DNA of 22,386 nt from Chara braunii (taxonomy: Eukaryota; Streptophyta; Charophyceae; Charales; Characeae): contig BFEA01000073.1 in assembly GCA_003427395.1 (NCBI GenBank), positions 2,783,926 to 2,806,311 on the forward strand. The letters run 5' to 3'. Numbering within the stretch: position 1 is the first letter of the stretch; each line of letters begins with the position of its first letter. Shown piece after piece: positions 8,245 to 15,843 of this stretch. The notes below the pieces were generated by a model. The model worked only from the letters and a program-made list of their open reading frames with translations. It did not search any database and was not told the origin of the DNA. The position numbers and the translations under genes were made by a program.

Positions 8245-8898
8245 TTACGACTTTAACCCTCGTTCATAAGCAGCGACAATATCAGGAGCAGTTTCAAGTA
8301 GTTCTCGTTTACTTAACCATCTGTCCTCAGATGGTGCTTGAGTTTTAAAACGTACCTTGAACTGCTTCTGAGGTTGTCCACGTCCTCCCGTAGAAAAGTA
8401 GCCATGTTCTATGATCCGGTCAACCTCATATCCGCCATCCATGTCCGGTGGAATCATAGAGGGTCTGTGAGGAAACTCATTTCCTTCTACGTAAGGCAAC
8501 AATTTGGACGCATGAAAGAAGGGATATGTTTTGAGATGAGGGGGAATATCAATTCGATAAGACGGTCCCTCTGCATCCCCAATTACCTTGAGAACTTCCT
8601 AGGGTCCAAAGTAGACAGGTAGCAATTTCTGGGAGACATCTTCTTCTAGTGAAAACTCTTCAGATTTTACCCAAACCAGATCACCTTCTTTGAATGTAGA
8701 CGGTCGACGATGCTTGTTGGCTTGTTCAATCATTCGTAGTTGAACTTTCTTTAGATTATCTTTACCTTTTTTAATGTCTTCCTGGAACAAGATTGCATAT
8801 TCTCGGGTCCCTGGGGGCAACCTAAGAAACTGGTCCCGGTTCAGTACATCAATGGGACGTTTAGGCTTCCGCCCTTTGTGAAGTGCATTTGGGGTTCG
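8245..8898 (-). CDS. Integrase C-terminus and chromodomain of element 2
   Basis: Same reading frame as the pol frame that ends at 8899, separated only by in-frame stops at 8899-8901 (TGA) and 8599-8601 (TAG where element 1 has Trp in FGPWEV). It reads NALHKGRKPKRPIDVL, then KHRRPSTFKEGDLVWVKSEE, GPSYRIDIPPHLKTYPFFHASKL and a chromodomain YEVDRIIEHG...FKVRFKTQAPSEDRWLSKREL...IVAAYERGL. The chromodomain targets integration to marked chromatin. The usual KW-x-G-Y of strand 2 is K-V-R-F-K here, so the aromatic cage is incomplete. An insert RGQP (8371-8382) lies where element 1 has RGRP. Ends with a normal stop just before the polypurine tract. Confidence 0.85.
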
Positions 8899-10908
8899 TC
8901 AAGTAGATGTGTGGCCACTATTGTTATATGCACTTGCAGTCTTAGGTAAGTTCTCGTCCCAATCAATCTGATCGGGTCTAATGTACATACGCAAAAGCTG
9001 CTGGCACAGACGATTCATTTGTTCAATCTGGCCATTCGTTTCGGGATGCCTCCCTGAGGACATGGTCAGCCGTGTGCCATAAGCTTCCATCAACTTTTGC
9101 CATCGCAGACTGGTGAACCTGACATCTCGATCCGACACAATGGTTTTAGGGAATTCATATTCAATGACCCATCGCATATGAAATTTTTGAATGACAAGTT
9201 GAGTACGCGCTTCTGCTGGTAAGGGAACAAACATAGCGTATTTAGAGAAACGATCCACAATTACCATTACTTGACTATCACCATTGCGACTCTTAACCAG
9301 ACTCATGAAGTCAATTGAGATAGACTCACCTGGTTCGCTTGGTATAGGTAATGGTTTGAGAAGTCCAAGGGGATTCTCGTGCGACGGCTTGTTTCTCTGA
9401 CACACTAAACAAGTACGAACATATGTTAGTACATATTCTTTAAGTCCTTTCCATTCGAAACATTCTCTGACTTCAGCATATGTTTTCTTGAAACCAAAGT
9501 GACCCTCAGAATCGTGACATTCCCCAATCAATATACTCTTTATCTCTTCCTTGTGAGGAATGCACAATCTTTGTTCGGTTTGGTCAATCAAGAACAACAA
9601 TCCATCAGTCATTCTATAGTTGGGTAGTTGGGACGGATCTCGTACAAGGATATCCATGATTGGTTTCCACATAGGATCAGTAGCATATCCTTGGCGAATC
9701 TGATCTTTCAGGTCATTCCCAACATCCAAGTAAGAGACAATTGCACCAAAGAAATCACTTCGTCTGGACAATGTGTCTGCGACCACATTAGACTTACCTT
9801 TGATTGTTTTCAACTCAAAATCTAAGGTATCAATAAACGCAGACCATCGTACCAGCTTATCAAAGAGCCTAGGCTGTGTCTTTATCCACTTCAGAGTAGA
9901 GTGGTCTGAATACACAGTAAAGTGCCTCCCTAACAAGTAGTGCTTCCACGTGTTTAGTGCATAGACTAAGGCATACAACTCCCTTTCATAGGTGGAGTTG
10001 ACAACCTTTTCAGACGACAGTCTTGCAGACATGAACTCTATGGGCCTATAGCCCTTGCCGTCATCTTGTTGTAGAACAACGCCAACCCCATACTGACTTG
10101 TATCAGTGGTGACAATGAAAGACAAAGACGGGTCAACAATCTTAAGGACAGGGTAGTGAGTCAGGGCATACTTCAATTTCCGAAAGGAAGACTCACAATC
10201 CTTGTCCCACAACCAAATAGTTTCTTTCCTTAACAATCTTCGCATTGGTGCAGCAATCAATGAGAAGTTCCTAACAAACTTCCTGTAGTAGCTGGCTAAA
10301 CCAAGGAAAGATCGGAATTCAGTTATAGACTTAGGTTGTGGCCAATCTCTAATTGCTGAAATCTTTTTCTCTTTTGGCCTTAAACCTTCTTCGTTCACTA
10401 TATGTCCTAAGTATAACACGTCGGATTTAGCAAGCTCTGACTTTTTGGGATTGATCTTGAAGTTGCCTTCAGGCAACTTCCCTAGCACCAGACGAAGGTG
10501 CTTCTCATGATCCTCTAGTGTTTTACTGTACACTAGAATATCATCGAGATAGACAATAACAAGCTTATCCAACCATTGACGAAACAAGTAATTCATAGAC
10601 CTTTGAAAAGTAGCAGGGGCATTCGTCAATCCGAAGGGCATTACCACGAACTCGTAGTGGCCATACCTGGTCCAGAAAGCGGTCTTATGCTGATCGGAGG
10701 GTTCCACCTCAATCTGGTGATACCCAGATTTCAAGTCGATCTTGCTAAAGTACCTGCAACCCTGTAACTGGTCAAGTAAGTCGTCAATGCGAGGAAGCGG
10801 TTCAACATTCTTAACAGTGACGACATTCAACCCTCTGTAGTCAATACAGAGATGCAACTCACCTTTCTTTTTGGGCACAAATAATACAAGGGTTCCCCAT
10901 AAGGAGAA
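8899..10908 (-). CDS. Pol polyprotein of element 2: RT, RNase H, integrase core
   Basis: The open frame is 659 residues counted from a GTG at 10878 that is an internal Val, not a start. [10 protein letters not shown] (11-18), [12 protein letters not shown] (44-55), [12 protein letters not shown] (77-88), catalytic YLDD (110-113). RNase H: TTDTSQYG (Asp259), YEREL (about 298-302), SDHSTLKW (Asp325), VADTLSR (Asp368). Integrase: H455, H460, C490, C493 zinc site; DDE residues Asp523 (SIDFM), Asp583 (VSDRD) and Glu619 (NGQIEQMN), 35 residues between the last two. All catalytic residues are intact. A one-base frameshift near 10895 separates it from the upstream frame, and TGA at 8899 truncates it. 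Enzymes copy element RNA and insert the cDNA in the nucleus. Confidence 0.95.
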   Translation of the reverse strand, partial: FSLWGTLVLFVPKKKGELHLCIDYRGLNVVTVKNVEPLPRIDDLLDQLQGCRYFSKIDLKSGYHQIEVEPSDQHKTAFWTRYGHYEFVVMPFGLTNAPATFQRSMNYLFRQWLDKLVIVYLDDILVYSKTLEDHEKHLRLVLGKLPEGNFKINPKKSELAKSDVLYLGHIVNEEGLRPKEKKISAIRDWPQPKSITEFRSFLGLASYYRKFVRNFSLIAAPMRRLLRKETIWLWDKDCESSFRKLKYALTHYPVLKIVDPSLSFIVTTDTSQYGVGVVLQQDDGKGYRPIEFMSARLSSEKVVNSTYERELYALVYALNTWKHYLLGRHFTVYSDHSTLKWIKTQPRLFDKLVRWSAFIDTLDFELKTIKGKSNVVADTLSRRSDFFGAIVSYLDVGNDLKDQIRQGYATDPMWKPIMDILVRDPSQLPNYRMTDGLLFLIDQTEQRLCIPHKEEIKSILIGECHDSEGHFGFKKTYAEVRECFEWKGLKEYVLTYVRTCLVCQRNKPSHENPLGLLKPLPIPSEPGESISIDFMSLVKSRNGDSQVMVIVDRFSKYAMFVPLPAEARTQLVIQKFHMRWVIEYEFPKTIVSDRDVRFTSLRWQKLMEAYGTRLTMSSGRHPETNGQIEQMNRLCQQLLRMYIRPDQIDWDENLPKTASAYNNSGHTST

Positions 10909-11302
10909 GAGCTAGGGCGAATCCATCCTTTCTCTGTTAAGTCCTGTAGTTGTTTTCTTAGTTCCTCAAGTTCCCTAGCAGACATGCAGTAGATAGGGCC
11001 CTTGGGGATCTTAGTGCCAGGAATAATTTCAACGGTGTGTTTTATAGCATGCGCGGTTATTCCTGTCGGTTCGTTGAATAGTTCTTTATATTCATTTAAT
11101 AGTTTTTCAATTGAAGGAGGATAGGAAGTAGAAGACTCTCCTGCTCTTTTTACCAAAACCATCATTACTTCATGTTCCAACTTCTTCTTTGAAACCATTG
11201 AGCGAAAGGCTGGATAACTCATACAACAAAAGACAGACTAGAGTCAGAGTCAGACTTATGAAACAATTTGATTGGTTTCAAATTATATTGTGCGTCTCGC
11301 AA
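10827..11302 (-). CDS. Protease-RT connector of element 2
   Basis: The open frame 10827-11222 reads YPPSIEKLLNEYKELF, IKHTVEIIPGTKIPKGPIY, ELEELRKQLQDLTEKGWIRPSSSPYG, the standard lead into gypsy RT (finger region). It ends out of frame after SSPYGEP; the RT frame picks up at LVLFVPKKK, so one base is missing around 10895. Upstream (11223-11302) an Asp/Ser-rich stretch LKPIKLFHKSDSDSS lies in the protease frame beyond its TAA, followed by another frame change near 11225. These look like ordinary decay. Confidence 0.85.
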
Positions 11303-11904
11303 TTACACAACCTTCTCTTTGAACTTAATGTCTGGGTTTGCTTCCTCGTGCCAATCTATTCCCAGAATCAAGTCAAATGGTAAGTTCTTTTCGATTAGGA
11401 AGGATACCTCATGCAAAATCTTCTTACCTTCCTTTGTTCTAAACCAACACTTGACACGATCAACATACCGCGAGACAGTGATCGTGCTTTTGTCGGCTAA
11501 AACAAACGTGATAAGTCTAGACAGGTTCTTCACCTTCATTCCGAGATGCAACTTGCGAATTGCTTTCTCGGATATGTAGGATTGCATGGATCCCGAGTCC
11601 AACAGTGCACCTACGCGTGTACGTGCGATTTCTATATCCGCGAGTAGTAGGTCACCCTTAGACTTAGCTTTCTTAGCCCACGAGCTTCGTAATGCCAGCA
11701 ACTCGTTACCAAGCTCGTCAAGGGAGTCGTCCAGAGAGATAGAACATAAGACAGGTTTAGGGTGTTTCGGACGATGGGCCGAAGAAGAACCATCCTCTGC
11801 CATGCGAGTCAAAGGGTTGGAAGGGTTAGTAGGCGCCTTACCTTCATCTTTGTCCAAACCCGTAGACTCAGTAGGAGCAGATGCTACTCCTACTGGCGGC
11901 TCAC
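11303..11904 (-). CDS. Aspartic protease region of element 2
   Basis: The frame is open from the Gag-Pol shift site: SEPPVGVASAPTESTGLDKDEGKAP, then a linker and protease. The first Met is at 11857, but entry by frameshifting from gag is more likely than separate initiation. The catalytic motif is ALLDSGSMQSYIS (D-S-G intact, about residues 88-90 from Met), with flap-side ITFVLADKSTITV and the closing LPFDLILGIDWH. This retropepsin-like enzyme matures Gag-Pol. It terminates at TAA (11303-11305) after KFKEKVV; element-wide reading suggests CAA to TAA, since LRDAQYNLKPIK continues in frame. Confidence 0.88.
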
Positions 11905-11911
11905 TTTTGGG
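11870..11911 (-). promoter_or_regulatory. Candidate -1 programmed ribosomal frameshift signal
   Basis: On the minus strand the gag frame reads AAC CCA AAA GTG, containing the slippery heptamer C-CCA-AAA (11905-11911). Ten nt further is a stem AGTAGGAG (11894-11887) pairing with CTCCTACT (11877-11870), extendable by a G-U and an A-U pair to 10 bp with a 5-nt loop. The gag stop TAG (11890-11892) lies inside the stem. A -1 slip at AAA leads exactly into AGT GAG CCG CCA, the open protease frame. Geometry matches known -1 frameshift sites, though a 10-nt spacer is slightly long. Confidence 0.55.
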
Positions 11912-12675
11912 TTACGGATCAACGGGCACCATGCAATCACATACCCTGCAATGCCACACTTCAGGCACTGCGCGTTGTCCATTCCTTCCTGCCACGTTTC
12001 TTGTGACAGGCCCATCTTTTCCCAAGGCTTCACGGCCGCAATCTCGGGATGCTCTGGGAATGAGCGTGGATTCTTCTTGTTGACTGGCGGTCGTGGTCCT
12101 CCCCTGTTGACCACGACAGCAATGACTTCCCCCTTCCCGGAATCACTGCTGTTCGCCACACCCTCGGCCTCCAATGACCACCTTTCCACAGTTTCGTCAT
12201 CGAAGACGACAAGGGTGTGGTCCTGGCGCTTTTGGCGCCAAAGTACCCGCTTTCCTGTTCCTATACCACCACCATACTTCACAACAGACGCATAAGAGTT
12301 TGTCACCTGAGAAGTCATTTGCTCTGGCTGGAGAGCCAAATCCCGAAATTGCCTATAATTGTACTTACCAGATTTAGACTCTGCCACGAGTTGTCCACGA
12401 ATGGGCTCAGGCAGAGCACGGGAATAGATGTACAAAACCTGGTGGTCTTGCAGGTTCAATCCCGGAACCTGCAGCAACCGATCAACTTCCCGTGACAACG
12501 ACTCAGAGGTCCAATGCTTTTGACCAATCGTGGTGAGCTGGTCAAAGGCCTTGTCGGCTGTCGTTTTGTCCAAAAATAGTTCCTTGATCTTCACAAGGAA
12601 CTGTTTGAGGTTCAATGTTCCAGCCCACTCCCCGATGTCATCAAACCCTGCAGCATTAGCTTCGACCAAACCCAC
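11890..12675 (-). CDS. Gag, capsid-like part and zinc knuckle (element 2)
   Basis: The 261-residue frame carries LKQFLVKIKELFLDKTTADKAFDQLTTIGQ, SLSREVDRLLQVPGL, LYIYSRALPEPIRGQLV, the helical retrotransposon-Gag pattern. Near the C-terminus is CLKCGIAGYVIAWC, a CX2CX4HX4C knuckle in which the His is Tyr (CAT to TAT). Gag packages element RNA in cytoplasmic particles; the altered knuckle may bind RNA poorly. The listed Met at 12675 is not a real start: the frame is the continuation of the upstream gag frame after loss of one base in the T-run near 12668. It ends TAG at 11890-11892, overlapped by the frameshift signal. Confidence 0.85.
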   Translation of the reverse strand: MGLVEANAAGFDDIGEWAGTLNLKQFLVKIKELFLDKTTADKAFDQLTTIGQKHWTSESLSREVDRLLQVPGLNLQDHQVLYIYSRALPEPIRGQLVAESKSGKYNYRQFRDLALQPEQMTSQVTNSYASVVKYGGGIGTGKRVLWRQKRQDHTLVVFDDETVERWSLEAEGVANSSDSGKGEVIAVVVNRGGPRPPVNKKNPRSFPEHPEIAAVKPWEKMGLSQETWQEGMDNAQCLKCGIAGYVIAWCPLIRNPKVSRQ

Positions 12676-13391
12676 TCCTTAGCTTCCCCACCAATGCAAG
12701 AAGTAGAGAAAGCAAAATGGGAATCGGGTTCAACAGGGGCCGTGCTACAAGACGTTTGAATTTCTGCGATCCACAAAAGCAGATTTTCGTCTTTCTTATT
12801 ACAAAACGTGAAAGGCAATTTCATTTTAACTTTTTCCTTCTTCTTTGGTTTCTCAGGTTGTACGGTGGTGACTTTACTTCCTCCGGGAGACTTCGGCGGA
12901 CTCGAAGGCTCCCCTTTCTTCTCTTCCGGTTTCTTCTGTTCCGGTTTCTGAGTCTCTACAGTAAGAGACTTCATTGCGTCTCCCATTAGTTTCTCCAGCT
13001 TGTCTTCCTTCTTTGCCTCAACTTCCTCTCTCACCTGATCCTTTCCTTTGACCAGATTCGTGATTGTTCGGAGTCCTGCGGCCACATCATCGATTTGTGA
13101 CTGCATCCGTTCACTATACTGATCAATCTTCATTTCCAAGTGAGCAAGGTAATTTACAAGCTGAGCCAAAGAAATTTCCTGTGCTTCCCCTTCAGTCTTA
13201 ACAACAGTTTGTCTAATTTCTTGCACTTTCTGTTCTTGTTGTTCAGTCTTTTTCTTTCTTAATTTTTCTTTCCTTTTCTTCTCCTTCTCTAGTGCTTCTT
13301 CAAGTTGTCTGATGTTTTCATCCACGGTTTCTTCAGACACCTCCCTTTCTCTTTCTTCTTTCTGTTCAGCAAGCTTGGAGAGTTGATCCAT
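12612..13391 (-). CDS. Gag N-terminal part, coiled-coil (element 2)
   Basis: It begins MDQLSKLAEQKEERE. Residues 1-70 are Glu/Lys-rich with a heptad look (ENIRQLEEALEKEKKRKEKL), strongly suggesting a coiled coil. LVNYLAHLEMKIDQYSERMQSQIDDVAAGLRTITNL is a second helical block, followed by a Lys/Pro/Glu linker (QKPEQKKPEEKKGE) and KLPFTFCNKKDENLLLWIAEIQTS, which starts the capsid-like domain. CIGGEAKEWV is the last sensible segment; the remaining 15 or so residues are out of frame. The frame is open upstream of this Met through the hairpin at 13393-13430 (VVTLDEYI precedes the Met), so the true start may be further up. Confidence 0.8.
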   Translation of the reverse strand: MDQLSKLAEQKEEREREVSEETVDENIRQLEEALEKEKKRKEKLRKKKTEQQEQKVQEIRQTVVKTEGEAQEISLAQLVNYLAHLEMKIDQYSERMQSQIDDVAAGLRTITNLVKGKDQVREEVEAKKEDKLEKLMGDAMKSLTVETQKPEQKKPEEKKGEPSSPPKSPGGSKVTTVQPEKPKKKEKVKMKLPFTFCNKKDENLLLWIAEIQTSCSTAPVEPDSHFAFSTSCIGGEAKEWVWSKLMLQGLMTSGSGLEH

Positions 13392-13392
13392 G

Positions 13393-13430
13393 ATATACTC
13401 ATCAAGTGTGACGACACTTGATGAGTATAT
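13393..13430. repeat. 17-bp perfect inverted repeat, 4-nt loop
   Basis: ATATACTCATCAAGTGT (13393-13409) and ACACTTGATGAGTATAT (13414-13430) are exact reverse complements around GACG. It lies at the junction of the two gag-side frames (13402-13746 and 12612-13391) and coincides with a frame change, so it may be a small fold-back insertion or duplication. Confidence 0.9.
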
Positions 13431-13746
13431 TCTGAACCTGAAGGATGTTGGTGTCCGTCACAACCGATTCAATAGCATCATGTAATGCTCTTAAATCGAA
13501 CAGGCTGCGGATGTAAGCCTCAACATCTGCACCGGCATCATGAAGTTCAGATATCAATGTGTCCAATCGGGCAATCAAGATTTTTTTCCGCTCTTTCACT
13601 TGCTGCTTCGTTCGGGGGTCAGGGGTCTCCTCATCCACAACAAACATGAGTGAGACTGGGTAGAAAAGAAGTAGGATGAAACGTGTGAGCACCGACAATT
13701 TCAGAGAATTCCAAAGGAAAGACATCGTGTCGTGCGTCTGCCGCAC
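13402..13746 (-). CDS. Probable upstream Gag segment (element 2)
   Basis: This 114-residue frame starts MRQTHDTMSFLWNSLKLSVLTRF, a hydrophobic stretch (about residues 9-36), then turns charged and helical: DPRTKQQVKERKKILIARLD, LISELHDAGADVEAYIRSLFDLRALHDAIESVVTDT. The helical part reads as a natural N-terminal extension of the coiled-coil Gag next to it, from which it is separated by a frame change inside the 13393-13430 hairpin. The last eight or so residues are hairpin-encoded. I do not recognise a domain family; the hydrophobic start may be translated leader rather than real protein. Confidence 0.45.
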   Translation of the reverse strand: MRQTHDTMSFLWNSLKLSVLTRFILLLFYPVSLMFVVDEETPDPRTKQQVKERKKILIARLDTLISELHDAGADVEAYIRSLFDLRALHDAIESVVTDTNILQVQNILIKCRHT

Positions 13747-14265
13747 AATAAATACTTAGTTAATGGTAATAAATTCCATGGCCGCACTGATCTACTGCAG
13801 CAAGATTCAAATTACGGAAGAAAAAGAATCAGATACAATTATTTCTACTTTCTAACTATTTGTTGTTCTTTGCCTGTCCGTGTGATGACGTCCTAAACAA
13901 GAGTGTACAGGTATCGCGTCAGGCCCGTGTGATCAAACACAACACACAAGTAAGTACGCAAACACCACACACAACAACAACAGGTAAGTATGCCAACAAC
14001 AATCAGTTTGTTAGCAACCTTCGTCAGTCTGCTGTGTCTTCTTGATGTCTGTGCGATCACGCACTCTTCTTGACAGCTGGCACTACAGTTGTGTAGTCTA
14101 TCCAGTCAGCTGTACCTCCGTCGTCTTCAGAGTGCACCTCTTACTCGGCAGTATCCTGCCTGCCACGTGTCATCCCTGGAGTGCCAACATAGCAATGTTG
14201 CCACGTCAGCACTCTGTCCAGTCTGTCAATAATGGGGTGCCACGTCAGCAAATGTGTAGTCCGAT
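13747..14265 (-). other. Untranslated leader of element 2 with TGACGTGGCA motifs
   Basis: No coding seen. On the minus strand TGACGTGGCA occurs at 14247-14238 and 14208-14199, with a related ACACGTGGCA at 14170-14161. The same motif is repeated in the plus-strand leader at 16906-17371, linking this segment to the same element family. AC-rich short repeats (13950-14000) include two GTAAGTA-like strings on the opposite strand. The expected PBS and 5' LTR are not found at its upper end. Confidence 0.5.
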
Positions 14266-14283
14266 CAGGGCTTCCCTTTCCAG

Positions 14284-14601
14284 AACAAACATATGCTGAA
14301 GGACCAGGGTTGATAAGTGCGGTAATAGGAGGTGTGAACACATTCAAAGTATACGTCTGTGACATATTCAGCAATCCAACTACATTACTGAGTCTTGGCC
14401 AAATTCTGATCAATCTTGCAAAGTTTCCCGAACCAGATGATAATTTGGCACGGCAGGGATGGGTCACCGAATCACCAACGACCAATCAGAATGGGACATA
14501 TGATGCATATTATTCAGTTCAGACTGCAGGGCGATGGAAGGTGGAGATCCTTATGGATGGGAGGCTGATTAAGAGTGGGGCATTTTATGTCTATACCACA
14601 G
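14284..14601 (+). CDS. Single exon encoding a filamin-type Ig repeat
   Basis: The frame reads QTYAEGPGLISAVIGGVNTFKV, VCDIFSNP, then NGTYDAYYSVQTAGRWKVEIL and GRLIKSGAFYVYTTG. This follows the filamin/ABP280 repeat: GPGL near the start, A-x-F-x-V-x-x-x-D-x-x-x-N-P, G-T-Y-x-x-x-Y-x-x-x-x-x-G-x-W/Y, and G-x-x-I-x-x-S-x-F-x-V at the end. An acceptor (CCCTTTCCAG, ending 14283) and donor (CAG|GTCAGT, 14602) bound exactly 318 nt (106 codons), phase 1 at both sides, so the exon is a symmetric module. Plants have such repeats in GEX2-like gamete proteins; that assignment is only a suggestion. Neighbouring exons are not found, so it may be a lone exon in long TE-filled introns or a displaced fragment. 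Confidence 0.6.
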
Positions 14602-15033
14602 GTCAGTGACATAAATATGCTGCAGAGTCTGCTTCTCATGCATTCCGACTCCTCGAGAGGACATTATGGATGCATTGTCTGTTCTTTTCTCCATTGCTCC
14701 TTATTACGGGTTTTTGGTGAAGCTGCATAAGACTGGTGTTGATGTAACAAACAAACAACAGCTCAGCTCTTGAGAGCCCTCACCAAAACCAGAAGCTATA
14801 CAATTGTGGGCACAACACTGTTAAGCAGCTAATCATCTTTTAAATTTTAATAGAAAAATAAAATGGCTCATTATGTATGGGCTGTTGTGGCCACAACACA
14901 GCTAATCGTCTTTTACTCAAAAGGGGCGCATTATGTCTGAGCCAATCAGACAGCTATCACAAAATCAGATGCAAATCTGTAACAGTGGGAGTTTGGGCTG
15001 AATGCAGGGATGCATGTTGCTAAATCTTCATGA
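14602..15033. other. Intron or spacer after filamin exon
   Basis: No coding seen. It contains an imperfect duplication: CAGCTAATCATCTTTT at 14826 and CAGCTAATCGTCTTTT at 14899, each followed about 45-30 nt later by a CATTATGT segment (14870, 14929). If the filamin exon is real, this is the beginning of its downstream intron. Confidence 0.4.
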
Positions 15034-15817
15034 CTTTGTGCCATACTTGCAACCGCACGAGCCGCACATTCGTGCGGAGTTCTGTACGGAGTTCCGTGCG
15101 GGGGGTGCCTGTGCAGAATCGTGCAGGTTTTTTATTTTTATTATTATTATTTATTTATTTATTGGGAGGGGGAACGGGGGGGCGTATGACAGGAAGATGG
15201 GGATATGGCATGGAGAGGGGGATATGGAGGGGAGGAGGAGGATGTGGACGAGGAGGACGACGAGGATAGCGAGGACGACGAGGAGGAGGAGTCGAGATGG
15301 ACGGAGGGAAAAGAGGAAGGGCAGGAGGAGGAGGACGAGTGGGAGGAGAAGACATGGACGGCGAGAAAGGGGAGGACAAGAGGAAGGGAAGGAGACGAGG
15401 AGGCATGGAAGATGAGGAACTACGAGGAGGAGGAGGAGACAAGGAGGATAAGGAAGGGCAGGAGGAGGAGGACGGACAGGAGGAGGAGGACGGACAGGAG
15501 GAGGAACAGGAGGAGGAGGACGAACAGGAGGAGGAGGAGGAGGAGGAGGAGGAAGAGACGAAAAGGAGGAGGGAGGATGAGGAAGGGGAGGAGGAGCAAG
15601 GTGAGGCAGTACTCCTGTAATTTTTTTTTTCATCTTGCTTATAATTTTGGCGGGGCGCCTCAAACGCACCGTTTCGACCCCAGCCTTTTATTTTTTTTCT
15701 GAGGGGGGTGACGGGTCGTTCTCCGCACACGTCGTGCGCCGCACGGGATCGGTTGGGCACGTGCGCCGCACGTAGGGAACCGCCCGCACGACGTGCGCTT
15801 GCATGTATGCTTTGTGC
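15034..15817. mobile_element. Non-autonomous hAT-like transposon with 8-bp target duplication
   Basis: The element 15042-15809 (768 bp) is flanked by identical CTTTGTGC at 15034-15041 and 15810-15817. Its ends are inverted: CATACTTGCAACCGCACG on the left and CATACATGCAAGCGCACG read inward from the right (16 of 18 match). Just inside both ends are clusters of CCGCACG/CGTGCGG motifs (15052-15110 and 15725-15802), like the subterminal repeats bound by hAT transposases. Eight-bp duplications are characteristic of hAT. There is no transposase; the interior is a polypurine microsatellite. The family name is inference from duplication length and end layout. Confidence 0.75.
15170..15606. repeat. Long G/A-rich (GGA/GAC-type) imperfect microsatellite
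   Basis: About 435 nt on the plus strand are almost all purine with GGAGGA, GACGAG and GGACAGGAGGAGGAG units. The acidic/basic or Pro/Ser-rich open frames on both strands here are purely compositional. Mirror-symmetric purine runs of this length can form triplex (H-DNA). It is preceded by a TTTA/TTAT tract (15129-15162). Confidence 0.9.
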
Positions 15818-15843
15818 ACCTATTATCCTCTCTTTATGTGACG

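Larger units (their letters stand above)
7207..14265 (-). mobile_element. Chromovirus (Ty3/gypsy) element 2, 5'-truncated
   Basis: Read on the minus strand: leader (14265 to 13747), gag (13746 to 11890), protease, RT, RNase H, integrase with chromodomain (to 8245), purine-rich tract, 3' LTR (8205 to 7207). About 7 kb is present. The 5' LTR and PBS are not found; upstream of the leader the sequence changes to a host-like exon at 14284. Disabling lesions are few: frameshifts near 13400, 12668, 11225 and 10895, and stops at 11303, 8899 and 8599. It is therefore much younger than element 1. The gag-pol frame change at 11905 looks like a recoding site rather than damage. Confidence 0.9.

Noticed and set aside
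13912-13990. Tandem GTAAGTA donor-like strings on the plus strand
   Set aside because: They fall in the AC-rich antisense side of a retroelement leader with no exon-like sequence upstream.
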